64,000 nucleotides of DNA from assembly GCF_028767185.1 (NCBI RefSeq), contig NZ_JARACK010000004.1, forward strand, positions 248,001 through 312,000, given 5' to 3'. Below the pieces are notes generated by a model. That model was not told where the DNA came from. It searched no databases and saw nothing but the letters and a program-made list of their open reading frames with translations. Each line of letters starts with the position of its first letter. The first letter of the stretch is position 1. This stretch comes from Mangrovimonas aestuarii (GTDB lineage: Bacteria; Bacteroidota; Bacteroidia; Flavobacteriales; Flavobacteriaceae). Position numbers and translations under genes: made by a program. Shown here in pieces: positions 25,776-34,948 of this stretch.

Positions 25776-26561
25776 ATGAGCAACAATTCTATTGCCTTAA
25801 GTATAAAAGATGGTGTAGCCTATATTACACTAAATAGACCAGAAGTATTTAATAGCTTTAACCGAGAAATGGCCTTGGAATTACAGGATACTTTAGATAC
25901 CTGTAACGAAAATGAAGAAGTTCGTGCGATGGTGATTACTGGAAGTGGTAAAGCTTTTTGTGCTGGTCAGGATTTAAAAGAAGTAACTACACCAGAGCTA
26001 AACCCAGGTTTCAAAAAAATATTGGAAGAACACTACAATCCAATAATCACAAGAATTAGAAGTATAGAAAAGCCAATAATTGCAGCAGTGAACGGTGTAG
26101 CGGCAGGAGCAGGAGCGAATATTGCTTTGTCTTGCGATGTGGTAGTTGCAAATGAGCATGCAAGCTTTATTCAAGCGTTTTCTAAAATTGGATTGGTTCC
26201 CGATAGTGCGGGGACATTTTTTTTACCACGCTTGATAGGTTTCCAAAAAGCATCGGCTTTAATGCTATTGGGCGACAAAGTATCGGCTCAAGAAGCAGAA
26301 CGTATGGGGATGGTGTATAAAACAGTTTCTTCAGGCGATTTTAATGCCGAGGTTGAGAACCTTGCAGAAACTATGGCTAATATGCCTACTCAGGCGTTGG
26401 GCTTTACTAAAAGATTGCTAAACGAGTCTATGACAAACAATTTAGAGCAACAACTAGATTTGGAATCTGAGTTACAAATAACATCGGCCCAAAGTGAAGA
26501 TTATGCTGAAGGTGTCGCTGCATTTATAGAAAAGAGAAAACCAATTTTTAAAGGTAAATAA
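25776..26561 (+). CDS. paaG: 1,2-epoxyphenylacetyl-CoA isomerase PaaG
   Basis: 261 aa crotonase-fold protein. It fits PaaG rather than a plain hydratase: FCAGQDLKEV, EEHYNPIITRIRSIEKPIIAAVNGVAAGAGANIAL (two adjacent blocks, oxyanion hole) and AFSKIGLVPDSAGTFFLPRL. The last block has the Asp (PDSAGT) that replaces the hydratase glutamate. PaaG converts the ring epoxide to oxepin-CoA and also moves double bonds later in the pathway. The next gene starts directly after the stop, so the two are translationally coupled. Confidence 0.93.
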   Translation: MSNNSIALSIKDGVAYITLNRPEVFNSFNREMALELQDTLDTCNENEEVRAMVITGSGKAFCAGQDLKEVTTPELNPGFKKILEEHYNPIITRIRSIEKPIIAAVNGVAAGAGANIALSCDVVVANEHASFIQAFSKIGLVPDSAGTFFLPRLIGFQKASALMLLGDKVSAQEAERMGMVYKTVSSGDFNAEVENLAETMANMPTQALGFTKRLLNESMTNNLEQQLDLESELQITSAQSEDYAEGVAAFIEKRKPIFKGK

Positions 26562-27716
26562 ATGAAAGTAGGTATTATTGGTTCGGGAACAATGGGAAGC
26601 GGAATAGCTCAGGTAGCTGCAACCGCTGGATGTACCGTAAAAATATATGATACCAATGAAGCTGCTTTGGAAAAGGCTAGGCTTTCATTGGAAAAAATAT
26701 TGACCAGATTGGTCGAAAAGGGAAGAATAGAAACTAATGAAAAACTAAGAATCCAAAGTAGTATTCGTTATGTGGATACTTTAAAGGAATTAGCTGATTC
26801 GAATCTTACCATTGAAGCAATTGTAGAGAATATAGATGTTAAGAAGAAGGTGTTTTCAGAATTGGAAACTTATGTTGCCGATAACTGTATCATAGCGTCA
26901 AACACTTCCTCTTTATCCATTGCTTCCATTGCAGCATCATTGAAAAAGCCTGAGCGTTGTATCGGGATACACTTTTTCAATCCTGCACCACTGATGAAAT
27001 TGGTAGAGGTAATTCCTGCTGTTCAAACTTCAAAAGAAGTTTTGGAAGCTTCTGTAAAGACTATTTCAGATTGGAAAAAAACTGTTGCAGTAGCTAAAGA
27101 TACACCAGGGTTTATTGTAAACCGTGTGGCGCGTCCGTTTTATGGCGAGGCTTTGAGAATTTACGAAGAAGGCGTTGCCGATTTCGCGACAATCGACAGG
27201 AGTTTAAAAACTCTTGGAGGATTCCGTATGGGGCCATTTGAGCTAATGGATTTTATTGGAAACGATGTTAATTATACTGTTACAGAAACTGTATTCACTT
27301 CATTCTATTTCGATCCAAGATACAAGCCATCATTTACCCAAAAGCGTTTGAGTGAGGCTGGTTATTTAGGAAGAAAAACAGGTAAAGGATATTACGATTA
27401 TTCCGCAGGAGTAGAAGTGCCAAAACCAAATGAGGATAAAGCATTGGCTCAACAAATATTCGATCGTGTTTTGGTAATGCTTATAAATGAGGCTGCAGAT
27501 GCATTGTTCTTAAACATTGCTTCGGCAGAGGATATCGATAATGCTATGACCAAAGGTGTTAATTATCCTAAAGGGTTATTAGCATGGGCAGATGAGAAAG
27601 GTATTGATTGGTGTGTAGCAACTTTAGATGGGCTTTACAATGAGTATCACGAAGATCGTTACAGGTGTAGTCCACTGTTGCGCAAAATGGATGCTGAAGG
27701 GAAAACATTTTTTTAA
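26562..27716 (+). CDS. paaH: 3-hydroxyadipyl-CoA dehydrogenase PaaH (3-hydroxyacyl-CoA dehydrogenase)
   Basis: 384 aa. The Rossmann motif [18 protein letters not shown] starts at residue 3. It continues with [31 protein letters not shown] and [19 protein letters not shown], where the His of HFFNP is catalytic. Two C-terminal HCDH domains follow ([31 protein letters not shown]). It oxidises 3-hydroxyadipyl-CoA to 3-oxoadipyl-CoA with NAD+. It is about 90 residues shorter than the E. coli protein (475 aa). The stop overlaps the paaI start by one base. Confidence 0.93.
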   Translation: MKVGIIGSGTMGSGIAQVAATAGCTVKIYDTNEAALEKARLSLEKILTRLVEKGRIETNEKLRIQSSIRYVDTLKELADSNLTIEAIVENIDVKKKVFSELETYVADNCIIASNTSSLSIASIAASLKKPERCIGIHFFNPAPLMKLVEVIPAVQTSKEVLEASVKTISDWKKTVAVAKDTPGFIVNRVARPFYGEALRIYEEGVADFATIDRSLKTLGGFRMGPFELMDFIGNDVNYTVTETVFTSFYFDPRYKPSFTQKRLSEAGYLGRKTGKGYYDYSAGVEVPKPNEDKALAQQIFDRVLVMLINEAADALFLNIASAEDIDNAMTKGVNYPKGLLAWADEKGIDWCVATLDGLYNEYHEDRYRCSPLLRKMDAEGKTFF

Positions 27717-28126
27717 TGACTCCGGAAGCTATTGTAAATAAAATGTTCGAAAACGATGCTTTTAGTCAATGGCTGGGTATTGCAATCGATGATGTTAAAG
27801 AAGGGTATTGCCAATTAAGCATGACTGTTAGGGCAGAAATGCTCAATGGGTTTAAAATTGCCCATGGAGGCATTACCTATAGTTTAGCCGATAGTGCTCT
27901 GGCATTTGCTGCTAATTCAAGGGGAAAACAAGCTTTATCAATAGATACGTCTATCAACCATATGGAAAAGTTGGTTGAAGGCGATAAAATTGTGGCTATA
28001 GCATCGGAAGAGTCGGTTAAGAACAGATTCGGATTTTATAGAATAGAAATAAAAAAAGATGATGTACTGGTAGCCTTGTTTAAGGGGACTGTATATCGTA
28101 CTAATAACGATTGGAAAGAGGATTAG
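27716..28126 (+). CDS. paaI: PaaI hotdog-fold acyl-CoA thioesterase
   Basis: 136 aa, the PaaI length. The hotdog core shows MLNGFKIAHGGITYSLADSALAFAAN (about 41-66), in which the N-G and D residues are the catalytic region, and then ALSIDTSINHMEKLVEGDKIVAIA. PaaI probably releases CoA from stalled ring-hydroxylated or epoxide-derived CoA esters, protecting the cell. It overlaps paaH by one base, so it is co-translated. Confidence 0.93.
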   Translation: MTPEAIVNKMFENDAFSQWLGIAIDDVKEGYCQLSMTVRAEMLNGFKIAHGGITYSLADSALAFAANSRGKQALSIDTSINHMEKLVEGDKIVAIASEESVKNRFGFYRIEIKKDDVLVALFKGTVYRTNNDWKED

Positions 28127-28155
28127 TCCTATTTCAGTTAGGTTAAAATAATAAT

Positions 28156-29358
28156 ATGGAAGCTTATATCATAGATGGGGTTCGTACTCCAATAGGAAGT
28201 TATAAAGGCACGTTGTCAGCTGTTCGTACAGACGATTTAGCGGCTATGGTAATCGAGGAATTAGTTAAACGTAATCCAGATATTCCAAAGGGAGCTTACG
28301 ACGATGTAATTTTAGGGTGCGCTAACCAAGCGGGAGAAGATAACCGTAACGTGGCACGCATGGCATCGCTTTTAGCTGGATTGCCATTTACTGTGCCGGG
28401 GGAAACGGTAAATCGTTTATGTAGCTCTGGTCTATCGGCTATTATTCATGCCAATAGAGCGATTAAAGCTGGTGATGGTGATGTTTTTATCTCTGGAGGC
28501 GTAGAGAACATGACACGTGGGCCATTAGTGATTTCAAAACCATCTTCAGGTTTTGGAACCGATTCAAAAATGTATGACTCTAGTTTTGGGTGGCGTTTTG
28601 TTAACCCAAAAATGCACGAGATGTATGGGACAGACGGAATGGGAAATACGGCTGAAAACTTAGTAGAGAAATACAATATTTCAAGAGAAGACCAAGATGC
28701 TTTTGCACATTGGAGTCAGATGAAGGCGACCAAAGCTCAAGAGAATGGAAGACTGGCAAAGGAGATCATGACTGTTGAGATTCCTCAACGCAAAAAGGAT
28801 CCTATTCAGTTTTCAAAAGATGAGTTTGTGAAGCCTACAACTACACTGGATATTTTAGGGAATTTAAGACCGGCTTTTAAAAAAGACGGAAGTGTAACGG
28901 CTGGTAATTCATCCGGGTTGAATGATGGAGCAGCTGCAACCATTATTGCATCGGGTAATGCCGTAGAAAAATACAATCTTAAACCATTGGCGCGAATTGT
29001 AAGTTCGGCTGTGGTTGGTGTAGAACCCCGCATCATGGGGATTGGTCCTGTGGAGGCTTCCAATAAAGCTTTGGTAAAAGCTGGATTGACCATGGATGAT
29101 ATCGATATCATTGAGCTTAACGAGGCGTTCGCAGCTCAGGCATTAGCGTGTACTCGTGCTTGGGGATTAGCTGATGACGATCCAAGGATAAATCCTAACG
29201 GAGGTTCTATAGCAATAGGACACCCTCTTGGCGTTACTGGAGCAAGAATTTGTTATTCTGCAGCTTTAGAGTTGCATGAGCAACAAAAACGCTATGCTTT
29301 GGTAACCATGTGTATTGGAGTAGGACAAGGCTATGCAGCAATAATTGAGAGAGTATAA
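28156..29358 (+). CDS. paaJ: 3-oxoadipyl-CoA/acetyl-CoA thiolase PaaJ
   Basis: 400 aa thiolase with all catalytic residues: C89 (NRLCSSGL), H356 (AIGHPLGVTGAR) and C386 (TMCIGVGQG). It cleaves 3-oxoadipyl-CoA to succinyl-CoA and acetyl-CoA, and in the pathway also the earlier 3-oxo-5,6-dehydrosuberyl-CoA. The opening AYIIDGVRTPIGSYKGTLS and the context make the PaaJ role more likely than a general fatty acid thiolase. Confidence 0.94.
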   Translation: MEAYIIDGVRTPIGSYKGTLSAVRTDDLAAMVIEELVKRNPDIPKGAYDDVILGCANQAGEDNRNVARMASLLAGLPFTVPGETVNRLCSSGLSAIIHANRAIKAGDGDVFISGGVENMTRGPLVISKPSSGFGTDSKMYDSSFGWRFVNPKMHEMYGTDGMGNTAENLVEKYNISREDQDAFAHWSQMKATKAQENGRLAKEIMTVEIPQRKKDPIQFSKDEFVKPTTTLDILGNLRPAFKKDGSVTAGNSSGLNDGAAATIIASGNAVEKYNLKPLARIVSSAVVGVEPRIMGIGPVEASNKALVKAGLTMDDIDIIELNEAFAAQALACTRAWGLADDDPRINPNGGSIAIGHPLGVTGARICYSAALELHEQQKRYALVTMCIGVGQGYAAIIERV

Positions 29359-29391
29359 TAGCTCAAACAAAAATCTTTAAAGAACTCAACT

Positions 29392-31890
29392 ATGAAAAAA
29401 ATACCACATTATGTAACTGGGCAATGGATTGAAGGGAATGATGAAGGAATGCCTATTTATGATGCTATTACAGGAGAGCATTTTGCAACTACTGCTGTTG
29501 ATGGATTGGATATCCCAGAAATACTAAACTACGGTAGAACCAAAGGAGGCGAAGTACTACGTAAAATGACTTTTCAAGAGCGTGGAAATATGCTTAAGAA
29601 ATTAGCCTTTTACTTAGTGAAAAGAAAAGAGGCTTTTTATGAGTTGAGCTACCGTACAGGAGCGACTCGTATTGATAGCTGGATAGATATAGAAGGAGGG
29701 TTTGGTAACTTGTTTGCAAACGCCTCATTGAGAAAATTATTCCCGAACCAACCTTACCATGTTGAGGGGGAACCAATAGATTTATCTCGTGGCGGACGTT
29801 TTATGGCACACCACATTATGGTGCCTAAGCAAGGTGTTGCCGTTCATATTAATGCATTCAACTTCCCAGTATGGGGAATGCTGGAAAAATGTGCCGTTAA
29901 CTGGATGGCAGGGGTGCCTGCAGTAGTTTTACCAGCTCCGTCTTCATCATATTTGGCTGAGGCTGTAGCTCGTGAAATTATCAATTCTGGAATTCTTCCA
30001 GAAGGCGCACTTCAGATAATAAACGGAACTGTAAAAACGATCTTAGATACAGTAGAATCTCAAGATGTAGTAACCTTTACAGGGTCGGCTGCAACGGGAA
30101 GATTGTTAAAAGTTCATCCGCAAATCATTCAGGAATCAGTTCCGTTCAATATGGAAGCCGATTCATTGAACGCATCTATCCTTGGAGAAGATGCAGTTCC
30201 AGGAACTCCTGAATTCGATATTTTCATAAAAGAAGTTCGTAAGGAAATGACGGTGAAAGCAGGGCAGAAATGTACAGCTATCCGTCGAATCATTGTTCCT
30301 GAAAACTTGGTGGAAGATGTACAAATTGCCTTAGGAAAAGCGCTTGACAAGGTAACAATAGGAGACCCAAGACTTAAGGAAGTTAGAATGGGATCGCTTA
30401 TCAGCAAAGAACAGGTTCAGGCAGTTCGTAACAGTGTGACCGATATTGCCAAACAAGCTCAAATCGTTTATGGCGACTTAGATAAAATAGAAACTGTTGG
30501 TGCAGATGCTTCAAAAGGGGCATTCATTAGCCCAATATTACTGCGTGCAGACAACCCGCTTGATTCGATTGCTGTTCACGAAAGAGAAGCTTTTGGTCCG
30601 GTGAGTACCATTATGCCATACAAGACTTTGGATGAAGCCATCCAGTTATCTAAAATGGGTAAAGGATCGTTGGTGTCTTCAATCATCACTAACAATGATT
30701 CTATCGCAAAAGAATATGTTGTAGGTGCGGCAAGTCACCACGGACGTATTTTGGTACTTAACCGTGAAAATGCTAAAGAAAGTACAGGACACGGATCACC
30801 ACTTCCAACCTTGGTTCACGGAGGACCAGGTCGTGCCGGAGGAGGTGAAGAAATGGGAGGTGTACGCGGTGTGAAGCACTATTTACAGCGTACAGCTATT
30901 CAGGGGACTCCAACAACACTAACGGAAGTTACTGGTATTTATCAGCCAAATGCAAAATACAAGGAGGCTGAACAGCATCCGTTTAAATACCATTGGGAAG
31001 ATATCCAACCAGGAATGTCGCTTAAAACACATAAGCGTACTTTAACCGATGCGGATATCATCAACTTTGCGAACCTAACTTGGGATCATTTCTACGCCCA
31101 TACCGATATTACTTCTCTAGATGGAAGTATTTTCGAAAAGCGTACTGCTCACGGATATTTCATTATTTCGGCTGCAGCGGGGTTATTTGTTTATCCAAAT
31201 AAAGGGCCTGTAGCGGCAAACTATGGTTTGGAAGAGTGTCGTTTCTTAAGACCGTTGTACCATAACGATACTATTTATGTTCGTTTAACGTGTAAGCAAA
31301 AAGTTGACCGTGATGTAGCGGGCGATGAGCACCCAAGCGGTATTGTAAAATGGTTCGTTGAGGTATTCGATGCAGAAGATGAATTAGTAGCTGTTGCAAC
31401 TATTTTGACCATGGTTCAGAAGAAGCAAGAAACCTTTGTTGAAATGACAGATGCTAAAATTACCGAGTGTTTGAACAAACTTACAGTAGACAGCAAAGCA
31501 CAATGGGGTGGATTAACACCGCAGCATATGATAGAGCATTTGGAATATACCTATAGAATTGCTTCTGGTGAAATCCAAGATTTCGAGGTGGCAACTCCAG
31601 AAAAGATTTTGGAGAAAGTTCATGCTACGCTGTATAACTATGACAAAATGCCTAGACAGTATGATTTTCCATTAGCTGAAAAATCTAAAATCACCGAGTT
31701 GGAACATGCAGATTTAGAAACGGCTAAAGAAAAGCTTAACGAAGCACGTCAGGCATATTTACAATATTTTAAAGAAAACCCAGAAGCCAAAACGAAGAAT
31801 GTCGTTTTTGGTGAATTGAACCGATATGAGTGGTATTTATTAGAGCGTAAGCATCTAAACCATCATTTCGAGCAGTTCGGATTATTATAA
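29392..31890 (+). CDS. paaZ: PaaZ ring-opening bifunctional enzyme with an extra C-terminal DinB/DUF1569-like domain
   Basis: 832 aa, about 150 longer than the 681-aa E. coli PaaZ. Residues 1 to about 515 are an aldehyde dehydrogenase (E255 in MEADSLN, C294 in GQKCTAIRR) that oxidises the open-chain semialdehyde. Residues about 525-680 are a MaoC-type oxepin-CoA hydrolase (PFKYHWEDIQPGMSLKTH; WDHFYAHTD). From M685 on is an added domain: WGGLTPQHMIEHL with H712 and H716, and KHLNHHFEQFGL with H821, H824 and H825. This arrangement resembles DinB-like DUF1569 metal-binding four-helix bundles. The reading frame is continuous across the junction. The extra domain's role is unknown. Confidence 0.94.
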   Translation: MKKIPHYVTGQWIEGNDEGMPIYDAITGEHFATTAVDGLDIPEILNYGRTKGGEVLRKMTFQERGNMLKKLAFYLVKRKEAFYELSYRTGATRIDSWIDIEGGFGNLFANASLRKLFPNQPYHVEGEPIDLSRGGRFMAHHIMVPKQGVAVHINAFNFPVWGMLEKCAVNWMAGVPAVVLPAPSSSYLAEAVAREIINSGILPEGALQIINGTVKTILDTVESQDVVTFTGSAATGRLLKVHPQIIQESVPFNMEADSLNASILGEDAVPGTPEFDIFIKEVRKEMTVKAGQKCTAIRRIIVPENLVEDVQIALGKALDKVTIGDPRLKEVRMGSLISKEQVQAVRNSVTDIAKQAQIVYGDLDKIETVGADASKGAFISPILLRADNPLDSIAVHEREAFGPVSTIMPYKTLDEAIQLSKMGKGSLVSSIITNNDSIAKEYVVGAASHHGRILVLNRENAKESTGHGSPLPTLVHGGPGRAGGGEEMGGVRGVKHYLQRTAIQGTPTTLTEVTGIYQPNAKYKEAEQHPFKYHWEDIQPGMSLKTHKRTLTDADIINFANLTWDHFYAHTDITSLDGSIFEKRTAHGYFIISAAAGLFVYPNKGPVAANYGLEECRFLRPLYHNDTIYVRLTCKQKVDRDVAGDEHPSGIVKWFVEVFDAEDELVAVATILTMVQKKQETFVEMTDAKITECLNKLTVDSKAQWGGLTPQHMIEHLEYTYRIASGEIQDFEVATPEKILEKVHATLYNYDKMPRQYDFPLAEKSKITELEHADLETAKEKLNEARQAYLQYFKENPEAKTKNVVFGELNRYEWYLLERKHLNHHFEQFGLL

Positions 31891-31952
31891 AAAATAAATG
31901 CCACCTCATGTTTAGAAGAGAGGTGCTATCATTAGATAAAATAAAGATATAA

Positions 31953-32020
31953 TTGTCATTCGCTTACAAAGCGAAGGGAACACTAGAAAAAGATTGCCAC
32001 GCTTGCGCTCGCAATGACAA
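31953..32020. repeat. REP-like element in the paaZ-hydratase gap
   Basis: Ends TTGTCATT and AATGACAA are exact inverted copies. Inside is a second perfect repeat TTCGCTT/AAGCGAA around 31959-31975 and a third weak one (GCTTGCGCTCGC). A further inverted repeat CACCTC/GAGGTG lies just upstream (about 31903-31925). This is a typical dispersed intergenic element, not a coding region. Confidence 0.6.
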
Positions 32021-32032
32021 AAAGTAAAAAAT

Positions 32033-32785
32033 ATGAGTGATCCATACGTAAAACAAAGTATAGATAACGGGATAGGAACTATTGAGTTTTTCCACCCAGC
32101 ACACAATTCGCTTCCAGGCGATATCTTGGCTAAGTTGGCAGAGACCATTAACGATGCAGGACAAAATGATGATATAAAAGTAATTGTTCTTAAAAGTGGA
32201 GGAGACAGAACCTTCTGTGCGGGAGCTAGCTTTAAGGAGTTAATCCACATTAACGATGCAGAAACAGGGCGTGTATTTTTTTCTGGGTTTGCTAATGTGA
32301 TTAACGCTATGCGTAAGTGTCCTAAGTTTATCATTGGGCGTATACAAGGTAAAACCGTAGGAGGTGGAGTTGGATTGGCTTCGGCTACCGATTACTGTAT
32401 GGCAACTAAGTTTGCATCAATTAAGTTAAGTGAGCTTAATGTAGGTATCGGACCTTTTGTGGTAGGTCCTGCAGTTGAGCGCAAATTGGGGCTAACAGGA
32501 ATGTCTCAAATAGCAATCGATGCCAATACATTTTACGATGCTGAGTGGGCAAGAAATAAAGGATTGTTTGCTCAGGTATACGATACAACGGAGGAACTGG
32601 ATGAAGCTGTTCAGGCGTTCGCAGAAAACTTATGCAACTATAACCCAGAGGCTATGAAAGAGATGAAGCAAGTGTTCTGGCAAGGAACCGATCATTGGGA
32701 TACCTTATTGGCAGAGCGTGCAGAAATTAGTGGGCGCTTGGTGTTAAGTGATTTTACAAAAGAAACTCTTAAGAGGTTTAAGTAG
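32033..32785 (+). CDS. Enoyl-CoA hydratase/isomerase family protein in the paaF position
   Basis: 250 aa crotonase-fold protein, expected by position to hydrate 2,3-dehydroadipyl-CoA (PaaF). The oxyanion-hole blocks are RTFCAGASFKEL and IIGRIQGKTVGGGVGLASATDY. PaaF and the classical hydratase have a catalytic Glu in GGGCEL; here the place is Gly (GGGVGL). The second glutamate remains in SELNVGIGPFVVG. This one-glutamate pattern and the SEL..GIGP block are more like methylglutaconyl-CoA hydratases (LiuC type). The true substrate therefore is open: dehydroadipyl-CoA, or a branched-chain intermediate given the 2-oxoacid dehydrogenase genes downstream. Confidence 0.75.
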   Translation: MSDPYVKQSIDNGIGTIEFFHPAHNSLPGDILAKLAETINDAGQNDDIKVIVLKSGGDRTFCAGASFKELIHINDAETGRVFFSGFANVINAMRKCPKFIIGRIQGKTVGGGVGLASATDYCMATKFASIKLSELNVGIGPFVVGPAVERKLGLTGMSQIAIDANTFYDAEWARNKGLFAQVYDTTEELDEAVQAFAENLCNYNPEAMKEMKQVFWQGTDHWDTLLAERAEISGRLVLSDFTKETLKRFK

Positions 32786-32811
32786 AACAGCTGTGTAAAA
32801 AGTGCTCCTAA

Positions 32812-32883
32812 TGTCAATTCGAGCGAAGTCGAGAATAATGTTACTGTTCGAAAACTACGATTTCGACTCCGCTCAATCTGACA
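32812..32883. repeat. REP-like inverted pair in the gap before paaY
   Basis: Left arm TCAATTCGAGCGAAGTCGAG and, facing it, right arm TTTCGACTCCGCTCAATCTG (minus-strand TTGAGCGGAGTCGAAA). The right arm is a near-copy of the core of the element at 25119-25174. Together they can fold into a hairpin in the mRNA. Confidence 0.7.
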
Positions 32884-32992
32884 AAGAGGAATAAAATGTT
32901 ACTTTTTTACCCCCACCTTAGAGTGTGAAAACTAACTGATTGATGACTATTGGTTGTAATTCAACAATCGTCAATCAACAATCTAAAATCAG

Positions 32993-33589
32993 ATGATTTA
33001 TTCTTTTAAAGGTTATATCCCAGTAGTACACGAAAGCAGTTTTGTGCATCCATTGGCAGCAGTTACCGGTAATGTTATTATCGGTAAAAACTGTTATATA
33101 GGTCCTGGAGCTGCAATTCGAGGAGATTGGGGGCAGATTGTTTTAGAGGATGGAGTGAACGTACAGGAAAACTGCACTGTGCATATGTTTCCGGGGAAAT
33201 CTATCACTTTAAAGGAGAGTGCTCACATTGGTCACGGTGCAATTATTCACGGTGCTAATATTGGTAGAAACGTATTGGTAGGTATGAATACCGTAATTAT
33301 GGACGATGCCCAAATTGGAGATGAGTGTATTGTTGGAGCGATGGCATTTGTAAAGGCAGAAACCGTCATTCCTAATCGTAGTTTAGTAGTGGGTAATCCA
33401 GCGAAGGTGATTAAGGAAGTAAGCGATGAGATGATTGCCTGGAAAACCAAGGGAACTCAACTTTATCAGCAGTTACCATTAGATTGCCATGATAGCCTAA
33501 GGGAAGTAGAACCGTTAAGAGAAGTACCTAAAGATCAACAGATGCAGGAAGCATTTTATGATACTTTAAGGGATTTTATGAAGAAATAG
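32993..33589 (+). CDS. paaY: PaaY, hexapeptide-repeat (gamma-carbonic-anhydrase-like) protein
   Basis: 198 aa left-handed beta-helix protein with repeating hexapeptides (VTGNVIIGKNCYIG, IGRNVLVGMNTVI, IGDECIVGAMAFVK). The metal-binding histidines of the gamma-carbonic-anhydrase type are seen in CTVHMFP and HIGHGAIIHG. PaaY is reported to act as a thioesterase/helper for pathway by-products. The C-terminal extension (WKTKGTQLYQQLPLDCHDSLREVEPL) matches the PaaY subgroup. The next gene follows after 44 bp with no terminator, linking the paa block to the 2-oxoacid dehydrogenase genes. Confidence 0.92.
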   Translation: MIYSFKGYIPVVHESSFVHPLAAVTGNVIIGKNCYIGPGAAIRGDWGQIVLEDGVNVQENCTVHMFPGKSITLKESAHIGHGAIIHGANIGRNVLVGMNTVIMDDAQIGDECIVGAMAFVKAETVIPNRSLVVGNPAKVIKEVSDEMIAWKTKGTQLYQQLPLDCHDSLREVEPLREVPKDQQMQEAFYDTLRDFMKK

Positions 33590-33633
33590 TATTCCTGTAT
33601 ATAGGAATGAATAACAATATAGAATAAAGAAAG

Positions 33634-34944
33634 ATGTCGACTTTTGAATTGAAAATGCCCAAAATGGGCGAGAGTATTACCGAAGGAACCATTATTAAGT
33701 GGATGGTGAATGAGGGTGACAGTTTTGAAGAAGGTGATGTGTTGCTTGAAGTAGCAACCGATAAAGTGGATAATGAAGTGCCAGCGCCTGCTTCTGGAAC
33801 TTTGGTGAAAACCCATTTTCAACCTAAGGATGTCGTTCCTGTTGGTCAGGTTATAGCCATTTTGGAAGTATCCAATGATGTAGCTCAAAATTCCAAGCCA
33901 AAGGAAGAAGAGAAGTCTTCTGCAGCAAAAGAAGAGAAGAAGACGCCTAAACGTCCTAAAATTGCATCTGCTTCAATTGATGGGCAAGCATCGACTTTTA
34001 GCGTAAACAATAATACAAACACTTTCTTTTCTCCACTAGTCATTAGTATTGCAAAGCAACATCATATTAGTTTTGAAGAATTGGCTAGAATACCAGCTAC
34101 AGGTGCCGAGGGGCGATTAAGAAAAAGCGATATTTTCAGATATCTAGAAGACGGTCGTCCGTATCAGTTTGCACAACCAGCTGCACAACCAGACCCTACG
34201 GCTTACAGAATTCCACAGTTGAAACTGGACAAGGGTACTGGTAAAGTTGTAGAGATGGACCGTATGCGCCAAATGATTGCAGATCATATGGTGTATTCCA
34301 AACATACATCGCCACACGTTACTGCTTATGTAGAAGCGGATTTAACCGATATGGTAAATTGGCGTAAAGACAATAAAGGTGCTTTTCAAGATAAGTACGG
34401 TAAGAAACTGACGTTTACTCCTTTGTTTGTTGAGGCGGTAGCAAAAGCTATTCAGGATTTTCCAAATATCAATGCATCGGTAGACGGAAACAACATTATT
34501 GTTAAGGAAAATATCAACATCGGGATGGCAACAGCATTGCCTTCAGGAAACTTGATTGTTCCAGTGGTAAAGGATGCCGATAAGAAGGACTTAAATGGGC
34601 TTGCGGGAGAAGTGAATGAATTGGCTTCTAAAGCCCGTGATAATAAATTGAACGGTGACGATATTAAAGGGAGTACTTTCACCATTTCCAATGTGGGAAC
34701 ATTTGGAAGCTTGATGGGAACCCCTATTATCAACCAGCCTGAAGTTGCCATTTTAGCTTTGGGGATCATTAAGAAACGCGCAGAGGTTATTGAAACTGAA
34801 AAAGGGGATGAAATCGCTATCAGAAGTATGATGTATTTATCATTGTCCTTTGACCATCGTGTAGTGGATGGTTATTTAGGAGGGTCGTTTTTACGCCGCG
34901 TAGCCGATTACTTAGAAAAATTTGATACCAATAGAACCATATAA
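33634..34944 (+). CDS. 2-oxoacid dehydrogenase E2 (dihydrolipoamide acyltransferase, branched-chain type)
   Basis: 436 aa. Lipoyl domain at 1-78 with the lipoylated K44 (VATDKVDNEV). A Lys/Glu-rich hinge follows, then the E1/E3-binding domain at about 130-170 (FSPLVISIAKQHHISFEELARIPATGAEGRLRKSD, split over two helices). The catalytic domain runs to the end, with SFDHRVVDG giving H408 and D412. It moves acyl groups from E1-bound thiamine adducts to CoA. No E3 (lipoamide dehydrogenase) gene is in the window. The ilvE-like gene begins 4 bp after its stop. Confidence 0.93.
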   Translation: MSTFELKMPKMGESITEGTIIKWMVNEGDSFEEGDVLLEVATDKVDNEVPAPASGTLVKTHFQPKDVVPVGQVIAILEVSNDVAQNSKPKEEEKSSAAKEEKKTPKRPKIASASIDGQASTFSVNNNTNTFFSPLVISIAKQHHISFEELARIPATGAEGRLRKSDIFRYLEDGRPYQFAQPAAQPDPTAYRIPQLKLDKGTGKVVEMDRMRQMIADHMVYSKHTSPHVTAYVEADLTDMVNWRKDNKGAFQDKYGKKLTFTPLFVEAVAKAIQDFPNINASVDGNNIIVKENINIGMATALPSGNLIVPVVKDADKKDLNGLAGEVNELASKARDNKLNGDDIKGSTFTISNVGTFGSLMGTPIINQPEVAILALGIIKKRAEVIETEKGDEIAIRSMMYLSLSFDHRVVDGYLGGSFLRRVADYLEKFDTNRTI

Positions 34945-34948
34945 GATT

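Noticed and set aside
31953-32020. Rho-independent terminator splitting the paa operon
   Set aside because: The hairpin arms are far apart and no T-run follows; downstream genes continue the same pathway.
31912-32334. 140-codon minus-strand frame over the repeat and hydratase start
   Set aside because: It runs through the REP-like element into the hydratase gene on the other strand; no recognisable protein and no promoter.
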